Source: JBBQYA01 sp038209155
Lineage (GTDB): Bacteria > Bacteroidota > Bacteroidia > Sphingobacteriales > Sphingobacteriaceae
Direction of reading: 5' to 3'
DNA length: 64,000 nt
Assembly (NCBI GenBank): GCA_038209155.1
Contig: JBBQYA010000001.1
Coordinates: 19,499-83,498, forward strand
The notes below the pieces were generated by a model. It saw only the letters and a program-made list of their open reading frames with translations, did not search any database and had not been told where the DNA came from. Shown in pieces: positions 7,970 to 16,236 of the stretch (its first letter is position 1; each line of letters starts with the position of its first letter). A program made the position numbers and the translations under genes.

Positions 7970-9541
7970 TTAATATTTTATATACACAAAAGATTGATTT
8001 TGTTTTATACCTCCAGCATCTAAAATTACTTCATATCTACCAGATGGTAAGCTTTCTAAGAAAATTTCTTTGCTATGCAATCCCGACAAATGGTATTGAT
8101 TTTCGAAGACAGTTTTAATTAGCTTACCACTTAAATCATAAATTTTAATAGTAACTGATGTATTTTCAGAAAGTGTATATCCAATTTTTATATCACTCGT
8201 TGTTGGATTTGGATATATAGGATAAAGTTTATTTTTTATTTGATAATATTCGGAAGGTAAAGAGGAAGTCTGATCAAAAATTATATTTTCATCCCCGGGC
8301 AGATAGTCTAAAAATAATAAAGGCAGATAATACATTTCATCAGAAGTTTTTTCTCCCCAGCTCACAAATATTGGTGGATTATTTGGATTGTTAATATTAG
8401 TAGAGGTGTTATCATATTTCGCATAAGCATGAATGACAGAGTTTTGTGGAAGTTTAATTAATTGTTTAAATGCATAAGTACCTTGCCAATTAAAATCCCA
8501 ATCATTAATTTTAATTAAATTTATAGTATCATTTGTCGGAGTAATTGCATATACTTTCCAGCTTTGATTTAATAAATGAGCATGTGGTGCTATTCCCAAC
8601 ATGCTAATATCTTTAGTTGCAGTCCAAACACCATGAAATTCTTTAACTTGATTTGGTAAAATAAAAAATGGACCATTTGTGAGTACGCCTGGCAGAGGAA
8701 CCATTATATGTGTATTCACAAAACGAGTAGCAGGTTGTTTAGCAAAAAATAAATTAACTGTTGAACTATCTATTTCATCAATAGGTGTAGGCGCATAATG
8801 CATTTGAAGTTTAAGATCACTCCCAGCATATAATTTTTGTGCAATACCTAAAGTATATTCCAAAGGTTTCTGACCAGGTACATAACCCGGTAATTGAGAA
8901 TTTAAATCAGCCGCAGAAGTAGTTCCTGATTCGTAGCCATATTCTGGTGTAAGTGCATCTGAAGCTGCTGCTGATCCGGTAGTATCTGCCCAAACTAAGG
9001 TATGATGAACAATTTTTTTATTGCCAGGTCTCACTTCTAAAGCTATTAAATCTTTATCGGTAGTAATTCCTGTTGGTAATACAAAATATCTGTATTCATC
9101 TGTGTTATTACCAAGATGTTTATAGCTTTTTGCAAATGATAATACTAAATCTGGTGCTCCAATTTGCGATCCTGTAGGAAAAATTGGTAAAGATGGTTCT
9201 AAACTTGGGTTTCCTTGTAACGTTCCTTGATCTACCCAATCAGCAATTTTTTTTATTTCAAGATCTGTTAAATAATTCTCATTTCTATATCGTTGGTACT
9301 TTTCGTCAGGTTTCCAAGGTGGCATGTATTTAATGCTTGTTACATATTTAATCATACTTGCCCAAGATTGTACTTCCGAATAATTTGTTAAAGGAAAAGG
9401 CGCAATTTCGCCCGTTCTATGGCATTTCGTACACTTATTGTAAATAATAGTTGCTATGTCTTCACTAAAATTTAGTGTTTGTGCTTTCGTTTGAAAAATA
9501 AAACTAAAGGACATAATTATTATAAGTAATATTTTTTTCAT
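7970..9541 (-). CDS. Secreted cytochrome c / type II copper monooxygenase-like protein with T9SS sorting domain
   Basis: 523 residues with a signal peptide (1-20). A c-type heme motif CTKCH lies at 37-41 in a short cytochrome c domain. It is followed by a peptidylglycine-monooxygenase-like (copper type II, ascorbate-dependent) fold. All the expected copper ligands can be read: His179-His180 in VHHTLV and His248 in LQMHYAP for the CuH-type site; His320 and His322 in PHAHLL and Met403 in SDEMYYLP for the CuM-type site. The end is a Por-type sorting domain beginning YPNPTTSD at 443, so the protein should leave the cell through the type IX system. The substrate is unknown. The redoxin gene follows upstream on the same strand, 10 bp away, and related proteins elsewhere carry both parts in one chain. 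Confidence 0.85.
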   Translation of the reverse strand: MKKILLIIIMSFSFIFQTKAQTLNFSEDIATIIYNKCTKCHRTGEIAPFPLTNYSEVQSWASMIKYVTSIKYMPPWKPDEKYQRYRNENYLTDLEIKKIADWVDQGTLQGNPSLEPSLPIFPTGSQIGAPDLVLSFAKSYKHLGNNTDEYRYFVLPTGITTDKDLIALEVRPGNKKIVHHTLVWADTTGSAAASDALTPEYGYESGTTSAADLNSQLPGYVPGQKPLEYTLGIAQKLYAGSDLKLQMHYAPTPIDEIDSSTVNLFFAKQPATRFVNTHIMVPLPGVLTNGPFFILPNQVKEFHGVWTATKDISMLGIAPHAHLLNQSWKVYAITPTNDTINLIKINDWDFNWQGTYAFKQLIKLPQNSVIHAYAKYDNTSTNINNPNNPPIFVSWGEKTSDEMYYLPLLFLDYLPGDENIIFDQTSSLPSEYYQIKNKLYPIYPNPTTSDIKIGYTLSENTSVTIKIYDLSGKLIKTVFENQYHLSGLHSKEIFLESLPSGRYEVILDAGGIKQNQSFVYIKY

Positions 9542-9551
9542 AACATTCGTT

Positions 9552-10073
9552 TTATAAATTTATATAACAACCTATTGGATTTGTTTGTACGGGTGATATT
9601 GAAATTTGATTGTAATAATTTTCAATTGCACTTTCTAAAAAATGTTCATTTACTACTTTTCTTCTTTTACCTACTCTTTCATACGAATTATCAATTTTCC
9701 CAGAATAAATAATTTTTTCAGTTTGAGTCTCAACTAAAAAAACTTGTGGTGTGACAGTTGCATTAAATTTTTTAACTAATACCAGATTTATATCTAATTC
9801 CAACGGAAACTGTAATTGATATTTTCTTTTAAATTCTGCCATACTTTCCATATTACTTAAGTCTAGATTAGGAAAAATGCCTTCAAATTGGAGTAATTCT
9901 GAAGGATATTTTTTTAAAATCCTATTTAATTCCAAAGTAGATGATTGGCAAATTGGACATTTCTCCGAAAGAAAAATATAGACTTTCAATTTAGATTTTT
10001 CTATTGCAAACGATTGAAACGAAATTGAAAAGGTTATCAATATAATTAACAACAATGTTTGAGGATATTTCAA
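9552..10073 (-). CDS. Secreted redoxin/thioredoxin-fold protein paired with the cytochrome-monooxygenase
   Basis: 173 residues with a TTG start at 10073; the only other in-frame choice before the upstream stop is an ATA, and no ATG precedes the mature domain. A signal peptide (about 1-23) leads to a thioredoxin fold with a CPIC redox motif (Cys39, Cys42) and a cis-proline in TPQ (Thr108-Pro109). The C-terminal PIGC near residues 166-169 resembles the tail that, in fused redoxin-cytochrome-monooxygenase proteins, leads into the heme domain. It is 10 bp upstream of that gene, so the two are very likely co-transcribed. It probably keeps cysteines or copper in the partner enzyme in the right redox state in the periplasm. 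Confidence 0.8.
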   Translation of the reverse strand: MKYPQTLLLIILITFSISFQSFAIEKSKLKVYIFLSEKCPICQSSTLELNRILKKYPSELLQFEGIFPNLDLSNMESMAEFKRKYQLQFPLELDINLVLVKKFNATVTPQVFLVETQTEKIIYSGKIDNSYERVGKRRKVVNEHFLESAIENYYNQISISPVQTNPIGCYINL

Positions 10074-10268
10074 TTTTATTTATTTTTTTCTTTGATCAAA
10101 AATACTAAATAAGGTTTAACTAATAAAAAGAAAGTATAGCTATTTGATAAAATATACCACTTAGCCTGATTTATTCAAAAAGATTGCAGCGATATTTTTT
10201 GTAGCTTATATCAATGCAATAAATACAGAAGAAAACAGCACCTTGCAATAAAATTTATTTTATTTTTA

Positions 10269-10697
10269 TTAAGAACTATGATCAGTAATGATAAGCCAAC
10301 GACCTTTAATTTTTTTCATAAGCAAAGTAAAATGACCAGAAGGCTGATCGTTAATTCTTTTTAAATTCCAACTACCGACCACGTGGGCGAAATTTTTACC
10401 CAAAATTTCAATCCGAATAATTCCAAAAGTAAGAATACCCATGGCCAAAGTATCTGGATACGAATTTTTATAATTATTTAAAGTATTGATATAACCGTAT
10501 TTAGGTCCAGATTTACCAATAAACAAAAGTGAATCTGAATTTAAATAGATTTCCATATACTTTTCTATATTTCCAGAATTCCAATCATTTTGATTTTTGA
10601 GTAAGGCCGCTCGAATTTCTACTTTGGGCTTTTGTGCTAATATTATAAAGCAAAAAAAGAACTGAAAAAACAGTAAACACAGAAAGTTTTTAAACAT
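10269..10697 (-). CDS. DUF4440 / NTF2-like (SnoaL-type) exported protein
   Basis: 142 residues from the ATG at 10697; an in-frame TTG at 10721 would add eight residues before the signal peptide and is less likely. A hydrophobic signal (FLCLLFFQFFFCFIILAQ) is followed by a cone-shaped NTF2-like domain. It contains IRAALLKNQNDWNSGNIEKY, the DUF4440 N-terminal helix pair, and the closing strand segment GHFTLLMKKIKGRWLIITDH. Members of this fold bind small ligands or act as simple lyases or isomerases; no function can be assigned. It stands alone, divergent from the VWA gene and 195 bp from the redoxin. That 195-bp gap is AT-rich with nothing recognised. Confidence 0.7.
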   Translation of the reverse strand: MFKNFLCLLFFQFFFCFIILAQKPKVEIRAALLKNQNDWNSGNIEKYMEIYLNSDSLLFIGKSGPKYGYINTLNNYKNSYPDTLAMGILTFGIIRIEILGKNFAHVVGSWNLKRINDQPSGHFTLLMKKIKGRWLIITDHSS

Positions 10698-10818
10698 TTT
10701 AGAAAGATAAAGTTTTTTCAATATAGCAAAATTTATTGGTGTAACCTTTCTATTAAAATTACAAAGGATTTCAAACTTTTAAGGCAACTAAACCGTTAAC
10801 AATTGTTTAAATGACATT

Positions 10819-11916
10819 ATGAGAGGCTTTGGATTTAGTCAATTTGTGCCATCTGAGTTACCTAAAGGTGGTTTTGACGAGTTGTTAAAATTATTTACGC
10901 AATTACTAAACTACACTGCGGGTGATGCTTCTGAGGCACTATCGTGGATGAATGAATTGGACAAAAAATACAAAATGACCAATGATGAGTATGGTATGGG
11001 TAATTTTATTGATGATTTAAAAGAAAAAGGTTATTTGGATGATGGAGGGCAGAAAGGAGAATTTAAAATAACAGCCAAAACAGAGCAAACAATTCGTCAG
11101 TCAGCATTAGAAGAAATTTTTGGAAAAATAAAAAAAGCAGGTAAAGGAAATCATAAAAGTAATTTCTCTGGACAGGGCGATGAAAAGAATTCAGAAAGAA
11201 GATCTTATGAATTTGGTGATAGTTTGGATCAGATAGATGTAACTCAATCTATTCAAAATGCTCAAATTAATCATGGAATTAATGATTTCAAACTTACAGA
11301 ACGAGATTTAGAAGTAGAGGAATTAGATTATAAAACACAAACCTCTACTGTTTTAATGATTGATATCTCTCATAGTATGATTTTGTATGGCGAAGATCGA
11401 ATCACTCCAGCTAAAAAAGTTGCGATGGCTTTATCTGAATTAATTAGTACTCGGTATCCGAAAGACACTTTAGATATTGTAGTGTTTGGAAATGATGCCT
11501 GGCCTATTACCATAAAAGATTTGCCTTATTTACAAGTTGGTCCTTACCATACAAATACATATGCAGGATTGGAGTTAGCCACTGATATTTTAAGACGTAA
11601 AAAAACAAATAACAAACAAATTTTTATGATAACAGATGGTAAACCTACTTGCTTAAAAGAAGGATTAAAGTATTATAAAAACAGTGTGGGTTTGGATAGA
11701 AAAGTAGTGAATAAAACCTTGAATATGGCGGCCCAATGTAAAAGATTAAATATTCCAATTACAACTTTTATGATTGCAAAAGACCCTTATTTACAACAGT
11801 TTGTAAGATCTTTTACTGAGATAAATGGAGGGAAAGCATTTTACAGCTCACTTAATGGATTAGGAGAATACATATTTGAAGACTACATTAAAAATAGAAG
11901 AAGAACAGTTAGATAA
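10819..11916 (+). CDS. VWA-domain protein of Mg-chelatase BchD type
   Basis: 365 residues. The C-terminal half is a von Willebrand A domain with a MIDAS motif DISHS (Asp182, Ser184, Ser186), a threonine in HTNTYAG and an aspartate in MITDGKPT, which are the five loop positions that bind divalent metal. The N-terminal half (about 1-165) is helical and charged, ending in an acidic stretch, and matches no domain I know. No signal peptide is present, so it is cytoplasmic. An AAA+ gene 50 bp downstream makes a MoxR/BchI-type ATPase plus VWA adaptor pair. Such pairs remodel or metallate protein clients; no chlorophyll or cobalamin genes are in view. Confidence 0.85.
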   Translation: MRGFGFSQFVPSELPKGGFDELLKLFTQLLNYTAGDASEALSWMNELDKKYKMTNDEYGMGNFIDDLKEKGYLDDGGQKGEFKITAKTEQTIRQSALEEIFGKIKKAGKGNHKSNFSGQGDEKNSERRSYEFGDSLDQIDVTQSIQNAQINHGINDFKLTERDLEVEELDYKTQTSTVLMIDISHSMILYGEDRITPAKKVAMALSELISTRYPKDTLDIVVFGNDAWPITIKDLPYLQVGPYHTNTYAGLELATDILRRKKTNNKQIFMITDGKPTCLKEGLKYYKNSVGLDRKVVNKTLNMAAQCKRLNIPITTFMIAKDPYLQQFVRSFTEINGGKAFYSSLNGLGEYIFEDYIKNRRRTVR

Positions 11917-11966
11917 TTAATAATAAACTAGAAGGTAAAAGCAGTTTATTAAATGAAAATAAATTT

Positions 11967-13481
11967 ATGACAACAAAAGAATTAATTAAAATAAAAACAT
12001 TTGGCGAATTAAAATCAGCTGGATATAAAACTCGAACCATTAAAGAAGAATTGAGAGAAAATCTTATTGTTCAATTAAAAAATAAAGAAAATGGATTTCA
12101 GGGAATTGTGGGATTTGATGACTCGGTAATTCCAGATATACAAACGGCAATTTTAGCAAGACATAATATTCTTTTATTGGGTCTTCGTGGTCAAGCTAAA
12201 ACTAGAATTGCAAGATTAATGATTCAACTATTAGATGAATACATTCCGTATGTAACTGGTTCTGATCTATTTGATGATCCTTTTCATCCAATATCTTGGC
12301 ATGCACACAATGAGATTACAACAAAAGGAGACGAAACTCCTATTTCATGGCTACACAGAAATGATAGATACACAGAAAAATTAGCAACACCAGATGTTAC
12401 GGTTGCAGATTTAATTGGAGATGTGGATCCTATAAAAGCAGCTACTTTAAAATTGCCATATTCAGATGAACGTGTTATACATTATGGTTTAATTCCAAGA
12501 TCACATAGAGGAATATTTGTGATAAATGAATTACCAGATTTACAGGCAAGAATACAGGTTTCGCTTTTCAATATTTTGCAAGAAGGTGATATTCAAATTA
12601 GAGGTTTTAAATTAAGATTACCACTAGAAATACAATTTGTGTTTACAGCAAATCCAGAAGATTATACCAACCGTGGATCTATTGTAACTCCTTTGAAGGA
12701 TAGAATTGAAAGTCAAATATTGACACATTATCCAAAAACAATTGCATTATCAAAACAAATAACTCAATCTGAAGCAAGACTAACAGAATCTCAAAGAGAA
12801 AAAGTAAAAGTTCATGAATTATTAAAAGATTTAATTGAACAAATAGCCTTTGAAGCACGTGGAAGTGAATATATTGATAAGAAAAGCGGAGTATCTGCAA
12901 GATTAACTATAAGTGCATTTGAAAATTTAATAAGTTCTGCTGAACGAAGAATGCTTGTTAATAATGAAAAAGAATCTCATGTTAGAATAGCTGATTTGCT
13001 TGGAGTAATTCCGGCAATTACAGGAAAGATAGAATTGGTGTACGAAGGTGAGCAAGAAGGTCCAGCAAAAGTTGCTCATATTTTAATTGGAAAGGCAATT
13101 AAATCTTTGATTCCAGAATATTTACCTGATCCTGAAAAAATTAAAAAGAGCAAAGTCAAAAACCCTTATGCTGAAATAATTAATTGGTTCGGACAAGGGA
13201 ATAGTGCAGTTATAAGCGATGGAATATCTGAAGATGAATATAAAAAAATACTTGATTCAATAGCAGGTCTAAAGGATTTAGTTGCATTTATTTATCCAAA
13301 AGGAGATAAACAATTACGATATTTAATGATGGAATTGGCATTGCATGGTTTATCTGAATTTTCTATGTTGAGTAAACATTATTTAGAAAATGGGTATGAA
13401 TTTAAAGATATGTTTAATACACTTTTCAACGCCTCCATTGAGGAAGATGACGAAGATTTCAACGAAGACAATTATCGTTAG
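11967..13481 (+). CDS. AAA+ ATPase of magnesium chelatase subunit I (BchI/MoxR-like) type
   Basis: 504 residues. A Walker A motif GLRGQAKT (72-79) has alanine where most P-loops have a second glycine. The Walker B segment reads GIFVINELPDL, with Asn-Glu in place of Asp-Glu. The sensor segment is FVFTANPEDYTNRGSIVTPL, followed by KDRIES with the arginine expected for the Mg-chelatase/MoxR clade. The C-terminal third is helical and ends in a strongly acidic tail (EEDDEDFNEDNYR). It is cytoplasmic and presumably assembles into a hexameric ring with the VWA partner just upstream. The client is unknown. The gene is followed after 30 bp by a metallophosphoesterase on the same strand. Confidence 0.88.
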   Translation: MTTKELIKIKTFGELKSAGYKTRTIKEELRENLIVQLKNKENGFQGIVGFDDSVIPDIQTAILARHNILLLGLRGQAKTRIARLMIQLLDEYIPYVTGSDLFDDPFHPISWHAHNEITTKGDETPISWLHRNDRYTEKLATPDVTVADLIGDVDPIKAATLKLPYSDERVIHYGLIPRSHRGIFVINELPDLQARIQVSLFNILQEGDIQIRGFKLRLPLEIQFVFTANPEDYTNRGSIVTPLKDRIESQILTHYPKTIALSKQITQSEARLTESQREKVKVHELLKDLIEQIAFEARGSEYIDKKSGVSARLTISAFENLISSAERRMLVNNEKESHVRIADLLGVIPAITGKIELVYEGEQEGPAKVAHILIGKAIKSLIPEYLPDPEKIKKSKVKNPYAEIINWFGQGNSAVISDGISEDEYKKILDSIAGLKDLVAFIYPKGDKQLRYLMMELALHGLSEFSMLSKHYLENGYEFKDMFNTLFNASIEEDDEDFNEDNYR

Positions 13482-13511
13482 TATCTTGCGCGCTAATTTT
13501 CATTAAATACG

Positions 13512-14780
13512 ATGGCCGACGGTAGAATACCCTTTTTCCTAATTACATCAGGAATTCTTTTATTATTGAATAGCTATATTTTTCAAGCTATAAAAACAGT
13601 AATGAAAAAAAAAAGTAAAACCTTTAAAATCATTATTGGAATTATTTATTGGGGAATTACATTTACAATTATATCTGGAATCTATATAAGTCAATTCTAT
13701 TTCAAAACTGGAATGGTGAGAAATTCTATAACTGTTTCCTATTTTGTAATGGTACTTTCAGAAATATTTGTCGTTCCTTTTTTACTATACGACGATTGCA
13801 GAAGGCTTATATTATGGATAAAATTAAAAGTAACTAAAAGATTAAATTCAGCAAAAGATCCAATAACACATGCAAGCACTCAAGCGCTTTTATCAAGATC
13901 TGAATTCATAAGTAAAACTGGCTTATTGGTAGCTGCAGTTCCTTTTTCTCTAATTAATTTTGGAATGCTGACTGGTGCTTATGACTACAGAATTAAACGG
14001 GTTCCGCTTATACTTCCAAATTTACCATCTCAATTTAATGGACTTAAAATACTTCAAATCTCAGATATTCATTCTGGAAGTTTTTATGATAAAAAAGCAG
14101 TTCTGGGAGGAATAGAAATGATCTTAAAGGAAAAAGCTGATATTGTATTTTTTACGGGTGATTTAGTAAATGATAAAGCCAAAGAAATGTATGATTATCA
14201 AGATTTGTTTTCAAAAATAAAAGCTCCATTAGGTGTATATTCTATAACAGGAAATCACGATTATGGTAATTATTCTTGGTGGCCAAGTGAAGCTAAAAAA
14301 GCAAAAAACTTTGCTGATTTAGTAAAAACTCATGAGAACATGGGATGGGATTTATTAATGAACGAAAACAAAAAAATCACTTTAGGAGGTGAAAGTATAG
14401 CGATTTTAGGAATAGAAAACTGGGGGGCTAGCACTCGTTTTCCAAAATATGGTAGAGTAGATTTGGCTAGTAAAGGTACGGAGGAATCTGCTATTAAACT
14501 TTTGCTTTCACATGATCCAAGTCACTGGAATGCCAAAATAACAAAAGAAAATAAAGAGATAGATGTAATGTTTTCTGGTCATACACATGGTATGCAATTC
14601 GGGTTTCAATTTGGAAATTTACAATGGAGTCCTGTTCAATATGTATATCCAGAATGGTCTGGCTTGTATAAAAATGAAAATCAACAATTGTATGTAAACG
14701 TTGGCTATGGTTTTATTGGCTATCCAGGCAGAATAGGTATTTTGCCAGAAATAACAGTTTTCGAATTAAAAAAATCATAA
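13512..14780 (+). CDS. Membrane-anchored metallophosphoesterase (calcineurin-like, YkuE-type)
   Basis: 422 residues. Three to four membrane segments occupy about residues 5-95, and another hydrophobic helix lies near 135-155. A calcineurin-like phosphoesterase domain follows. Its metal-binding signatures are all visible: QISDIHSG (DxH), VFFTGDLVND (GDxxx), ITGNHDYG (GNHD), LLSHDPSHW and FSGHTHGMQFG (GHTH). The family includes UDP-diacylglucosamine hydrolases and other envelope phosphoesterases, so the substrate is probably a phospholipid or nucleotide-lipid headgroup, but this is inference. It is 30 bp after the AAA+ gene and may be in the same operon. Confidence 0.88.
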   Translation: MADGRIPFFLITSGILLLLNSYIFQAIKTVMKKKSKTFKIIIGIIYWGITFTIISGIYISQFYFKTGMVRNSITVSYFVMVLSEIFVVPFLLYDDCRRLILWIKLKVTKRLNSAKDPITHASTQALLSRSEFISKTGLLVAAVPFSLINFGMLTGAYDYRIKRVPLILPNLPSQFNGLKILQISDIHSGSFYDKKAVLGGIEMILKEKADIVFFTGDLVNDKAKEMYDYQDLFSKIKAPLGVYSITGNHDYGNYSWWPSEAKKAKNFADLVKTHENMGWDLLMNENKKITLGGESIAILGIENWGASTRFPKYGRVDLASKGTEESAIKLLLSHDPSHWNAKITKENKEIDVMFSGHTHGMQFGFQFGNLQWSPVQYVYPEWSGLYKNENQQLYVNVGYGFIGYPGRIGILPEITVFELKKS

Positions 14781-14809
14781 ATTGCTTAGATAAGTAAGCT
14801 TTTTGAATT

Positions 14810-15652
14810 TTGAAATCACCAACATTTAAAATAAATTTTTCTAATTTATTTATTTCTATTTGCGGATTAGGACTATTAATCTTTACCTATAAAGCATTAA
14901 ATATTCGCTTACAACCAATTTTAATACTCTTTTTGACGATTGGTATTGCTGCAATTTATAATGTTAGTATATCCATCCAATTAATTAGAAAAATAATAAC
15001 AATAGTTTCATTTTTTACTGTTTTTATTAAAACAGCGATAGCCATTCTTTTGTCAATATTTTTATTTGGATTTGTTATTTTGATTACAAATTACCTTACT
15101 TTCCATGGCTTACTATTTTTATTATTAGGATTTATCTTAAGTATTTTATATCAATTACCTATTTTAAAATATAAAAATAAAAGGATAAGATTAAAACAAA
15201 TTTCCTATTTAAAAGTGCCTCTTATTGCTTTAGTTTGGACAATTGTAACTATATTAATTCCTATTTTAGCTAATGAAATTAATCCAGCACAATCATCATT
15301 ATTAATTACAAATAGATTTTTTTTTATTTTCTCATTAGCAATTCCATTTGATATAAGAGATATTGAACAAGACAAAAAATCAAATACTCAAACTTATGTT
15401 GTAAAATGGAATAGTGAAACAGCGAAAATAATAGCCATAATATCGTTATTTATTTATTTAGTTTGTGTTTACATAGATAATGGTCTTATCTTCAACATAA
15501 AACTATCATTATATTTTTCGGGTTTAATTGCTTTTATAATGATTTTGTTAAGCTCAAAGGATAGAACCAAATTATTTTTTAAATATGGTGTTGATGGTAT
15601 TTTGTTAGTGCCAATTTTAATTTATTGGATGTTAGCTTTTTTAAAGTTTTAA
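14810..15652 (+). CDS. UbiA-like polytopic membrane protein with a degenerate first Asp motif
   Basis: 280 residues from a TTG start at 14810. A stop lies two codons upstream and no ATG occurs before the second half, so TTG is the only common start codon available. About eight membrane helices are predicted by eye. IPFDIRDIEQDKKSNTQTY (about 179-197) matches the second Asp-rich motif of UbiA prenyltransferases (Asp182, Asp185, Asp189). At the place of the first motif (near residue 50, YNVSISIQLIRK) the expected aspartates are missing. It may therefore be an inactive or altered relative rather than a working prenyltransferase. It lies 29 bp after the phosphoesterase gene. Confidence 0.55.
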   Translation: MKSPTFKINFSNLFISICGLGLLIFTYKALNIRLQPILILFLTIGIAAIYNVSISIQLIRKIITIVSFFTVFIKTAIAILLSIFLFGFVILITNYLTFHGLLFLLLGFILSILYQLPILKYKNKRIRLKQISYLKVPLIALVWTIVTILIPILANEINPAQSSLLITNRFFFIFSLAIPFDIRDIEQDKKSNTQTYVVKWNSETAKIIAIISLFIYLVCVYIDNGLIFNIKLSLYFSGLIAFIMILLSSKDRTKLFFKYGVDGILLVPILIYWMLAFLKF

Positions 15653-15757
15653 TAATTTTTATGAAGAATACTTTAAAAGAAAATTTGAAACAATTTAACT
15701 TTCAATCATACAACTAATTTGAGAATTATTTCGTTTATTAAAATCTATCTAAGAAAA

Positions 15758-16234
15758 ATGAAAAGAGTCAATATTTTATTGTTATTAATATTATTTGCAT
15801 TTACAATTGTAGCAAATTCTTGCAATTCAACTACTTCAGAAGAATTGAAACCATTTAATTTTATGCTCGGCAACTGGCAATCTTCTAAAGATAGTTCAAC
15901 TATATTATTTGAAAACTGGGAAGAAAAAGAAGGAAAATTTGTTGGAAAAAGCTTTGCTATTGATCAAAAAGGCGATACAGTTTTTTCAGAAAAAGCAGAA
16001 ATTTTTTTTAATGGAGAAACAATTGTATACGCAGTGGCAGCTGGAAAACAAAAATGGGTTGACTTTATTTATAAACAAAATCAAATCGATGAAGCAATTT
16101 TTGAAAATTTGGAACATGATTTCCCTCAAAGAATTATTTACTCTACCAATGATAAATCAAAATTATTTGCAAAAATCGAGGGAAAAGTAGATGGAGAAAT
16201 GGTTAGAGAATATTATGAATATAAAAGAAATTAA
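15758..16234 (+). CDS. DUF6265-like lipoprotein
   Basis: 158 residues from the ATG at 15758; a TTG at 15719 would place 13 extra residues before the signal peptide. The lipobox is at about residue 22 (ANSC). The mature part contains FNFMLGNWQSSKDSSTILFENWEEKEGKFVGKSF and FENLEHDFPQRIIY, which look like the DUF6265 / lipocalin-like small-molecule-binding fold. That family is of unknown function. The gene ends 2 bp before the 3' end of the convergent GH31 gene, so the two transcripts must overlap. Confidence 0.65.
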   Translation: MKRVNILLLLILFAFTIVANSCNSTTSEELKPFNFMLGNWQSSKDSSTILFENWEEKEGKFVGKSFAIDQKGDTVFSEKAEIFFNGETIVYAVAAGKQKWVDFIYKQNQIDEAIFENLEHDFPQRIIYSTNDKSKLFAKIEGKVDGEMVREYYEYKRN

Positions 16235-16236
16235 AA

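Noticed and set aside
10074..10268. Possible small RNA or gene in the 195-bp gap
   Set aside because: AT-rich, no stable GC stem, no open frame with a start, and no tRNA-like cloverleaf.
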